A DNA stretch of 30,143 nt from a virus: IMG/VR virus record IMGVR_UViG_3300031746_002900, positions 1 to 30,143 of that record. One strand, 5' to 3'. A program made the translations under genes and the position numbers. Shown piece by piece: positions 23,410 to 30,143 of this stretch. The notes beneath the pieces are model-generated. The model was not told the origin of the DNA. It did not search any database and worked only from the letters and a program-made list of their open reading frames with translations. Numbering within the stretch: the stretch's first letter is position 1; every line of letters starts with the position of its first letter.

Positions 23410-26400
23410 ATGACTACCGAACTCACACCTCTATTGGTACATCCGGACACTAAGCGCGAAGCTATTCGGCAAAAGGTTATTGAGGGTATTCACGAGTCTT
23501 TCCCAATGCGTTCCCGTAATAAGATGGTTGAAATAACTGACGTGAAATTTACTCCAGAGAATTTCACGTCACGGGAACAGAAGAATGCGATTTTAAGTGG
23601 AAATACGCTATTTGAAGCCGTAAAGGGAACAGTAGTCGTAAAGGACCGCGACTCTGGACACGTCATCGATACTGCGAAAAACTTCCTGTTGGCAAAAGTG
23701 CCGTGGTTTACGCCGCGCCACACAGTTATTGTTGGGGGTAATGAGTACTCAATCTCCAGCATGGTTCGTCCAAAGCCTGGGGTTTATACCCGCAAACGGG
23801 CTAACGGCGTACTCGAAGCGAATTTCAACGTCGTTGGTACGAAGAATTTCAACATCACTATGGACCCTGAAAAGGGTGAACCAGAGCTAGAGTACGACTC
23901 TACGCACATTCCCTTATACCCCATTCTACGTAAATCTGGGCTCTCCCACGACCAGATTGCTTCAGCGTGGGGTAGGCAGCTCGCAGACGTTAACCAATCG
24001 CGTCTGATGAAGAACGCGGATGGTTCGGTCAGTAAGCTGTATACGAAGGCGGTTCCTGAGTACTTCCATAAACCTGGACTCTCAGCTGAAGAAAAAGCTC
24101 AAGAGATTTTCAGCCGGTATTCCAGTGCTCACATGGACCCTGAGGTCAATAAGCAAACACTCGGAGTAGCGCATAGCAAAATTACTCCACACAGCTTGCT
24201 CGACGCATCGTCAAAGATGCTGAAGATTTTCCGCAATGACGCTGAAGTAGACGACCGTGATAACCTCGACTTCAAGGTGATTAAGGGAATCGACGACTAC
24301 TTTAAAGAGCGTATCAAATTGGATGCGCGCGAAGTGTCGAAGAAGGTGGCGATCAAAATAGATGCGCACCCTGACATCAGACAAGCGATTCCTACTGGCG
24401 TATTTACAAAGGGCATTCTGCAGTTCATCAACAGCTCCTCGCTGTCTACCGTACCTACGCAGACCAACCCCATGGAGCTCGTGGACGCTGCACTGCGTAT
24501 CACAGCGCTGGGTGAAGGTGGTATCGGTTCTGAGCGCGCCATTCCAATGGACGCGCGCATGGTGCATCCGACACAGATTGGTGCGTTAGACCCCGTACGA
24601 ACTCCTGAGTCATTCGCAGCCGGCGTGGACGTTCGAGCTGCGATGATGGTCAAAAAGGATAAGGATGGAAACATCCATGTCCCCATGATCGACTTTAGAA
24701 CTGGCAGAGGTAAGTACGTACGTGCGGGAGAGATCATCAGTAAGGTAGTCGCGTTTCCTACGACGACTCCGCTAAAAGGAAAAGTCGATGCGCTAGTAAA
24801 TGGCGTCGTGCGTAAGGTAGACGTGTCGCAGGTAGACTACCAGTTGCCGCATCCCACATCGATGTACAGTCCCGCGGCGAACTTGATTCCGTTTTTAGAG
24901 TCGAACCAGGGCAATCGTTTGGTCATGGGGTCAAAGTACCAGACTCAAGCGCTGTCGTTGATTGACCGGGAAGAGCCCCACGTTCAGGTAATGTCTCAGT
25001 CGGGTAAGTCTTTCGAAGAACTCATGGGTACTCTGATTAACCCTGTAGCATCTGCGACTGGAGTAGTGTCAAAAATTGACGGAGACTTCGTACACATTCG
25101 AGCGGACAAAGACCATAAGACTGCCGCAAAAGAGGACATGCACCAGGTCTCTTACGATACTTTTTTGCCGATGGCAGCGAAAACGTATTTACACCATACC
25201 CTCACGGTAAAAGAGGGGGATCGTGTTAATGCAGGTCAGTCACTAGCCGATTCCAACTTCACCAAAAACGGCAAGTTGGCTTTAGGTAAAAACTTGAGCG
25301 TCGCGTACATGCCGTACTATGGTGACAACTCAAATGATGCAGTCGTTATCAGTGAAGGTGCCGCGAAGAAGCTAACGTCTGAGCGCATGTATAAGGTTGT
25401 CATTGACCGTGATCCTGACCTCTCGTTCAATCGAGATAAGCACCGAACGTATTATGGCCACAATTACACGAAAGACCACTACAGTAAGCTAGACGAGGAT
25501 GGGATTGTGAAGCCCGGTACGACTGTTATGCCGGGTGACATCGTAGTGGCAGGTCTTCGTAAGTCTCAGATGACTTCGGATGATATGCTGCTCGGACGTC
25601 TCCATAAGTCGCTAGCCCGCCCGTACCGTGAGAGTACTGAGTCCTGGGATCATGACCATGCTGGAGAAGTGGTAGATGTAGTTAAGACGCCCAAACGTTT
25701 TGCTCTCACTATTCGGACCAAAGAACCGATGACTATCGGGGATAAAATCGCTGGGCGGTTCGGGGACAAGGGCGTCGTATCGCGCATCATCCCAGATACG
25801 CAGATGATTAAAGACGAAAGTGGAAAACCTATTGATGTGATTGTCACATCTGCTGGGGTAGTTGGACGTATCAACCCCGCGCAGATTCTTGAAGGTGCGT
25901 TAGGTAAGGTTGTTGAAAAGACCGGTAAACCTATCTTGGTAGAGAACCTCACTGGTCGTAATAACATTCAATACGTACGTGGGATCATGAAAGAGCACGG
26001 TATTAAGGACAAAGAAACCGTGTATGACCCGATAGCGGATAAGCAGATTCCGAATGTGTTCGTTGGCAACCGGTACATGATGAAGTTGTTTAAGTCAACG
26101 GACACCAACTACAGTGCGCGAGGTGTAGAGAGTTACGACGCAAACATGCAGCCTACGAAAGGCGGCGTGATGAGCTCCAAGGCATTGGGCAAAATGGAGT
26201 TCGACGCACTTGTAGCACATAACGCTCGTAGTGTTTTGCAAGAAGTTGTCACGCTGAAGAGCCAGAAGAACGACGAGTACTGGCGTGCGCTGCAGTTGGG
26301 GTTGCCCACACCACCTCCAAAGACCACGTTCGCTTCCAACAAGTTTTTGAACATGCTGACGGGCGCCGGGGTACGCGTCGACCGTAAGGGAAGTAAGATA

Positions 26401-29265
26401 TCGCTTGCGCCTCTAACGGACAAAGACATCATGCAGATGTCGTCAGGTGCAATTACTGAAGCGAAGCTGGTGCGTGCAAAAGATTTGATGCCTGAAAAGG
26501 GTGGGTTATTTGACCCGGTCATTACGGGCGGAGTCCGCGGAGAGAAGTGGTCGCATATCGAGCTTGCTGAACCGATTATAAATCCCATGTTCATGGACCC
26601 GGTACGGCGTCTATTAGGTATGAACAACGCTCAGTTATCTCAGACCATCCGCGATAAGGGCGGAGCTCACATCAAAGCCGAGCTGGGCAAATTAGACTTG
26701 TCCGAAAAGGAGCGCGAGCTTCTGAATAAGACGAAGACGTTGACGGGATCGTCGTTGGATGACGCAGTAAAGCAGATCAAGTACATACGCGCGCTGAAGT
26801 CGCAGAATCTAAAGGCGAGTGACGCATACGTCGTATCAAAAGTCCCAGTAGTTCCCCCGCTTATTCGGCCAGTTCTTCCAAGCAAGGGCGGGCAAGAGCT
26901 CATGTATGGGGACATCAACCCTCTGTACCGCGACCTCATCTACGTAAACAACCAGCTTAAAGAGCTCAAAGAGTCAGGCAAGCTCCCAGAAGAAGAAGCC
27001 AAACTCCGTGACACGCTGCATGGCGCAGTGGGAGCGGTGTATGGGACGAATGAGCCGATTACGCAGAAGTCTCAGGCACGTGGCCACAAGGGTTTTCTGA
27101 CGTACATCGCAGGCGTAGGTAGTCCCAAGTTTGGGTACTTCCAGAAAAAGCTCATGTCACGGTCACAGGACGTTACCGGGCGTGGCACCATCGTTCCAGA
27201 CAGTACGCTCGGCATCGACGAAGTTGGGTTACCAGAAAACATGATCTGGGGGATGTACGAGCCCTTCCTTATTAGGAACCTCGTACGGCAGGGCTATCCA
27301 GCGCTTCAAGCCAAAGAGATGGTGAAGGACAAGCACCCAGCAGCTCGAGACTCAATGCTACGGGAAATCAAAGAACGTCCGGTCATGATTAACCGCGCGC
27401 CAACGCTGCATAGGTACAACATCATCGGCGCTTATCCGGTGCCGGTGCCGGGTAAAACAATCCGCACGAGTCCATTCCTAGAGGTAGGAATGAATGCAGA
27501 TTATGACGGTGATAGTGCAGATTGTACCCTAGAATTAGCCACTTGCGTCGACGGGAAACTCGTGCTACAAAGTCTCCACATCGGGGATTTCCCCCACAAC
27601 GAGGAGACGAAAAAAGTGACTGGAAACAAAGAGCTCTACGAAGTCCCGGCGAACACATTTGTCTTTGGCTACAGCGAGAAGAACAAGCGGGTTCAGCTTT
27701 GCGAGGTTTCTCATTTCTCGGTGCACCACGACTTGGAGATGGTGAAAGTCACGCTCATGAGCGGCCGGACGGTAAAAGTCTCCCAGGACCACAGCATGTT
27801 CGGCATGAACCCTGAAACGGGAGAGCTCACACGATTTAAGGCTGAAGAGGGTATTGGTTGGGGTACCCCCAAACCCCGCAAACTATTCGTGGAGCAAAAA
27901 CAAGAATTCCTTACAGAGAGCCAGGATGCTCCTGACTTAGAAAAAGTCCCCGTAGACTTCAATTTGGGATGGGTCCTTGGTGCGTGGGCTGGGGACGGTT
28001 GGGTAGGACATTCGAATGACAAACCCAATCAAGTATGTCTAGCAAAGGTCGACGCGGTAGTACGTCACACGTTTACGCAGCGCATGTTCAGGTACAAAGA
28101 GGACGCTATTTTACGCGAGTATTCGGCGACGCATAACTACGGTGGTGGAGATTACACTTCCACGAAGATTCACATAAACAACACTAAATTAGCGAAATGG
28201 TTTTCGGGCATAACTGAAGGTGTCAGAGGTTCCAAGAACAAGAAGCTTCCGAGTTGGTTCATGCACGGTAAAGAAGATTTCCTGTTGGGACTTCTCAGTG
28301 GGTTACTCGATACAGACGGTACCGTTTGCAGTGTGAAAGCCGTAGCCAAGAACAAACCGCAGATTATGGCGAACTACCAAACGATATCCCACAACTTAGC
28401 TGTAGACGTATCGACGCTGCTGTGCCTTTTAGGAGTGAAGTCCCGCATCCACCCGTACACCAAGAAGGAGAGTATGGAGACGTACTACAACGTAGTAATC
28501 TCTGTGCCCGACCTGCAGCGTATCGCCGGGCAGCTGGAGCTTGCTACTCAAGAGAAGGCGCAGGTCCTAAAAGAGCTGGCAAAGAACCCCTACAACATGG
28601 ACGCAGCGGAAAATGCCCGCTGGGACATGGTACCCATATCTCCGAAGCGGGCTAAGGCTCTCGCGCAGGCTAACGGCGCTCCTAAGGTAGCTCCAAGGGA
28701 TGATAGCACTGAAAATCTGGCACGCAAGCAGGTTTCTACAACCTACTCCTCGCTGATCCAGGCGGTCAAGAAGGGGCGCTTGAGCCGTTCCACACTGAAC
28801 GTTCTGCGTAAGCGCATCGGCGATGATACCGTACGGGCCATCAGCGGTGATGCCTGGTTCAACAACGTTACCAACGACGAGCTCGTCTGGGACTTCGTGG
28901 AGACGGTAGACCATGTCCCCGGGCGTCATACGGCGTGGGACCTCACCGTACCGGATGGTTGTACCTTCATGACAAGTGAGCAAATCATTGTCTATGACAC
29001 CCTCATGGTTCATACCCCGGTTTCACAGAAGGCCATCGAAGAGGTCAAAAAGATGACCCTCTCGAATCTGCTCTACGGCGACAAGTCGAAAGATGACCTT
29101 TTAGCCGTGCCTCGGCACGAAGCTATGATGGGAATTTCACACGCGTCCAGCGCCGACGACAAAGAACCCGTCAAAGTTTTCGCAAACAGGGCGGACGTTA
29201 TGAAGGATTACGCGGCGGGTAAGATTGGGATGGGCACGCACATCAAAATTAAGGACAGTAAATGA
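23410..29265 (+). CDS. Fused beta/N-terminal beta-prime RNA polymerase subunit interrupted by an intein
   Basis: This is the catalytic core of a multisubunit-type DNA-dependent RNA polymerase in one chain of 1951 residues (1456 without the intein). Beta signatures: YYGDNSNDAVVISE (from about 636), GDKIAGRFGDKGVVS (777-791) and GGVMSSKALGKMEFDAL (918-934). Beta-prime starts around residue 1000 with LMPEKGGLFDP and HIELAEPI, without the usual Zn-binding Cys. Then come GRGTIVPDSTLGIDEVGLP, RPVMINRAPTLHR and the metal-binding NADYDGD (1362-1368). The extein continues at TLMVHTPVS (1864) and ends 88 residues later, so the bridge helix, trigger loop and rest of beta-prime are absent. GTGGAG precedes the ATG by seven bases. 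A LigD-like gene overlaps its stop by ATGA. Confidence 0.93.
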   Translation: MTTELTPLLVHPDTKREAIRQKVIEGIHESFPMRSRNKMVEITDVKFTPENFTSREQKNAILSGNTLFEAVKGTVVVKDRDSGHVIDTAKNFLLAKVPWFTPRHTVIVGGNEYSISSMVRPKPGVYTRKRANGVLEANFNVVGTKNFNITMDPEKGEPELEYDSTHIPLYPILRKSGLSHDQIASAWGRQLADVNQSRLMKNADGSVSKLYTKAVPEYFHKPGLSAEEKAQEIFSRYSSAHMDPEVNKQTLGVAHSKITPHSLLDASSKMLKIFRNDAEVDDRDNLDFKVIKGIDDYFKERIKLDAREVSKKVAIKIDAHPDIRQAIPTGVFTKGILQFINSSSLSTVPTQTNPMELVDAALRITALGEGGIGSERAIPMDARMVHPTQIGALDPVRTPESFAAGVDVRAAMMVKKDKDGNIHVPMIDFRTGRGKYVRAGEIISKVVAFPTTTPLKGKVDALVNGVVRKVDVSQVDYQLPHPTSMYSPAANLIPFLESNQGNRLVMGSKYQTQALSLIDREEPHVQVMSQSGKSFEELMGTLINPVASATGVVSKIDGDFVHIRADKDHKTAAKEDMHQVSYDTFLPMAAKTYLHHTLTVKEGDRVNAGQSLADSNFTKNGKLALGKNLSVAYMPYYGDNSNDAVVISEGAAKKLTSERMYKVVIDRDPDLSFNRDKHRTYYGHNYTKDHYSKLDEDGIVKPGTTVMPGDIVVAGLRKSQMTSDDMLLGRLHKSLARPYRESTESWDHDHAGEVVDVVKTPKRFALTIRTKEPMTIGDKIAGRFGDKGVVSRIIPDTQMIKDESGKPIDVIVTSAGVVGRINPAQILEGALGKVVEKTGKPILVENLTGRNNIQYVRGIMKEHGIKDKETVYDPIADKQIPNVFVGNRYMMKLFKSTDTNYSARGVESYDANMQPTKGGVMSSKALGKMEFDALVAHNARSVLQEVVTLKSQKNDEYWRALQLGLPTPPPKTTFASNKFLNMLTGAGVRVDRKGSKISLAPLTDKDIMQMSSGAITEAKLVRAKDLMPEKGGLFDPVITGGVRGEKWSHIELAEPIINPMFMDPVRRLLGMNNAQLSQTIRDKGGAHIKAELGKLDLSEKERELLNKTKTLTGSSLDDAVKQIKYIRALKSQNLKASDAYVVSKVPVVPPLIRPVLPSKGGQELMYGDINPLYRDLIYVNNQLKELKESGKLPEEEAKLRDTLHGAVGAVYGTNEPITQKSQARGHKGFLTYIAGVGSPKFGYFQKKLMSRSQDVTGRGTIVPDSTLGIDEVGLPENMIWGMYEPFLIRNLVRQGYPALQAKEMVKDKHPAARDSMLREIKERPVMINRAPTLHRYNIIGAYPVPVPGKTIRTSPFLEVGMNADYDGDSADCTLELATCVDGKLVLQSLHIGDFPHNEETKKVTGNKELYEVPANTFVFGYSEKNKRVQLCEVSHFSVHHDLEMVKVTLMSGRTVKVSQDHSMFGMNPETGELTRFKAEEGIGWGTPKPRKLFVEQKQEFLTESQDAPDLEKVPVDFNLGWVLGAWAGDGWVGHSNDKPNQVCLAKVDAVVRHTFTQRMFRYKEDAILREYSATHNYGGGDYTSTKIHINNTKLAKWFSGITEGVRGSKNKKLPSWFMHGKEDFLLGLLSGLLDTDGTVCSVKAVAKNKPQIMANYQTISHNLAVDVSTLLCLLGVKSRIHPYTKKESMETYYNVVISVPDLQRIAGQLELATQEKAQVLKELAKNPYNMDAAENARWDMVPISPKRAKALAQANGAPKVAPRDDSTENLARKQVSTTYSSLIQAVKKGRLSRSTLNVLRKRIGDDTVRAISGDAWFNNVTNDELVWDFVETVDHVPGRHTAWDLTVPDGCTFMTSEQIIVYDTLMVHTPVSQKAIEEVKKMTLSNLLYGDKSKDDLLAVPRHEAMMGISHASSADDKEPVKVFANRADVMKDYAAGKIGMGTHIKIKDSK
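23538..23571. repeat. Perfect 12-bp inverted repeat inside the RNA polymerase gene
   Basis: TGACGTGAAATT (23538-23549) and AATTTCACGTCA (23560-23571) are perfect inverted repeats around a 10-base loop, about 130 bases into the coding region. It could be a protein-binding operator or an RNA hairpin, or simply chance within codons. Confidence 0.5.
27514..28998 (+). other. Intein with LAGLIDADG homing endonuclease in the RNA polymerase catalytic loop (495 aa)
   Basis: Removing residues 1369-1863 joins NADYDGD to TLMVHTPVS, which matches the normal NADFDGD-QMAVH-VP course of beta-prime, so these are the likely borders. The intein begins with Ser (SADCTLELATCVDGK), has a block B-like segment VKVSQDHSMFG, and LAGLIDADG-type helices at LGWVLGAWAGDG and LLGLLSGLLDTDG. 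Block F is near VDHVPGRHTAWDLTV, and the end reads FMTSEQIIVYD followed by Thr. Ser1 and a terminal Tyr-Asp in place of the common Cys1 and His-Asn are unusual. The endonuclease would spread the element into intein-free copies of the gene; splicing is needed for an active polymerase. Confidence 0.9.
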
Positions 29266-30143
29266 CGTCACCAGTACTAATCGACAACGCTGAAACGGGG
29301 CAGAAGCTCACGAAGCAGGACGTTATCGATTATTACAACGCGCCGCACATTCGTAAGGGTATCCTGGCGGGTATGTACGGCGAAGGTGTGCTGACAGTCA
29401 TGCAGCGCGAGCCAGGTAAACCGATCTATCGAAGATACCTCGCTAAAGATAGACCAATAGAGCTGCGTACCCCAGCGCATATGGAGCAGCTGACGCACCA
29501 ACGAACGGTCGAGATTCATCCAAGTGTTGGAGCGTCTACGAGCGTAATCTGGGTAGACCTCGATCCCGGAGAACATGTCGACCTTGACACTACCAAGGAC
29601 ACTGTACGGCAAGTACACAGTATGATGCGTACGCTACCGGACGCGGTGCACACGGATATCGCGTTCTCTGGTGGTCGAGGTTTTTATGTACGGTCATTTC
29701 TGTCTGCGCCGATGAACACTGACAAAGCGCGCATACTGCTTGCTTCGAAACTTTCTCCGCTAATAAACAGCGACCCCAAGTTGACTTTGGAGCCCCCCGG
29801 GAAGGGCCAGATTCGTTTGGATATTTCTACGCTGCATGACAAAGGCTCGATTCGAGCACTTTACTCGCTCAATGCTGCGACAGGTCTCGCGTCGGTCCCA
29901 GTGAAAACGCGGGAGCTCGAAGACTTCAATCCACACGTAGATGCGGATCCGCGGAGACTCACGTCCGAGAAGAAAATATCTGAATTTGCCCCTGGAATCC
30001 CAAAGGCACGGGTTACTCACCCCCTTCCAGAAGGAAGTGGGCACTCGTGGACGATGTCTGTTCAGCACCACAACGCTGACAAAGCGGGTCTACACTGGGA
30101 TCTGCGCCTGGTAGACCCTGAAACATCCCACGCGCACTCCTGG
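29262..30143 (+). CDS. LigD-like primase-polymerase (AEP) with 3'-phosphoesterase domain (partial, runs off the right edge)
   Basis: The ATG overlaps the stop of the RNA polymerase gene (ATGA) and the frame stays open for 294 codons to the window end. The N-terminus LTKQDVIDYYNAP matches the LigD polymerase opening. Motif I is VIWVDLDPGE (D99, D101), motif II FSGGRGFYV (S136-Y142, with Tyr where His is usual) and motif III IRLDIST (D187), followed by SIRALYSLN. From about 262, VQHHNADKAGLHWDLRL (H270, H278, D280, R282) and HSW match the LigD 3'-phosphoesterase domain. The order is polymerase then phosphoesterase, as in mycobacterial LigD; whether a ligase domain follows cannot be seen. Expected role: filling and trimming DNA ends in non-homologous end joining. 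No Ku gene is visible here. Confidence 0.85.
   Translation, partial: MTSPVLIDNAETGQKLTKQDVIDYYNAPHIRKGILAGMYGEGVLTVMQREPGKPIYRRYLAKDRPIELRTPAHMEQLTHQRTVEIHPSVGASTSVIWVDLDPGEHVDLDTTKDTVRQVHSMMRTLPDAVHTDIAFSGGRGFYVRSFLSAPMNTDKARILLASKLSPLINSDPKLTLEPPGKGQIRLDISTLHDKGSIRALYSLNAATGLASVPVKTRELEDFNPHVDADPRRLTSEKKISEFAPGIPKARVTHPLPEGSGHSWTMSVQHHNADKAGLHWDLRLVDPETSHAHSW

Noticed and set aside
23180-23413. 77-residue plus-strand frame across the RNA polymerase leader
   Set aside because: Its first half lies within the preceding gene in another frame and has no ribosome site; only the last 23 codons (ATG at 23342) could matter, so it is kept as an observation only.
1-30143. tRNA genes, insertion sequences, integrase or attachment sites
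   Set aside because: Nearly all bases are in coding genes; the few gaps contain no cloverleaf, no transposase and no repeats that would mark an integration site.

Overview
This looks like a piece of a large tailed bacteriophage (or a close virus relative) genome, not a bacterial chromosome. Virion genes (terminase large subunit, portal) lie among a complete-looking set of viral replication and transcription genes: an A-family DNA polymerase, a primase-helicase, an SNF2-type helicase, two RecB/Cas4-like nucleases, a ParB-like protein, a sigma-70 factor and a fused multisubunit-type RNA polymerase. There is also an amidase endolysin. Genes are packed almost without gaps, with ATGA/TGATG overlaps and convergent pairs that abut. 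I see no tRNA, rRNA, CRISPR array, insertion sequence or integrase. The host cannot be fixed from the sequence; the amidase endolysin shows only that it has peptidoglycan.

Layout. 1-585 (minus, cut by the window edge) is a metallopeptidase of the kind that pairs with MoxR ATPases. Its probable partner ATPase is at 2414-3658 (minus), separated from it by two plus-strand genes of unknown function (647-2427). 3694-5313 (plus) is the large terminase. From 5314 to 13596 a minus-strand block carries the UDG-like/DNA polymerase fusion, the primase-helicase, a Fe-S nuclease, a long hairpin terminator and a Cys-containing protein that may bind DNA. 13713-14726 (plus) is a sigma factor loaded with zinc-binding CxxC pairs. 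A second minus-strand block (14729-20869) holds ParB, three small proteins including a 54-residue zinc ribbon, the endolysin, a second nuclease, a Pro-rich protein and the SNF2-like helicase. 20926 to the right edge is a plus-strand block: portal, a Cys-rich 182-residue protein, a structured leader, the fused beta/beta-prime RNA polymerase with an intein in its catalytic loop, and the start of a LigD-like polymerase/phosphoesterase protein.

How it may work together. The virus seems able to build its own transcription machine (fused RNA polymerase plus dedicated sigma factor) and most of a replisome. The fused RNA polymerase stops soon after the catalytic NADYDGD loop, so the rest of beta-prime (bridge helix, trigger loop) should be encoded elsewhere in the genome. 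The intein interrupts exactly that loop, so active polymerase needs splicing. The adjoining LigD-like protein and the UDG-polymerase fusion suggest virus-encoded DNA end repair and uracil sensing. All functional calls come from motifs read by eye; no database search was run.
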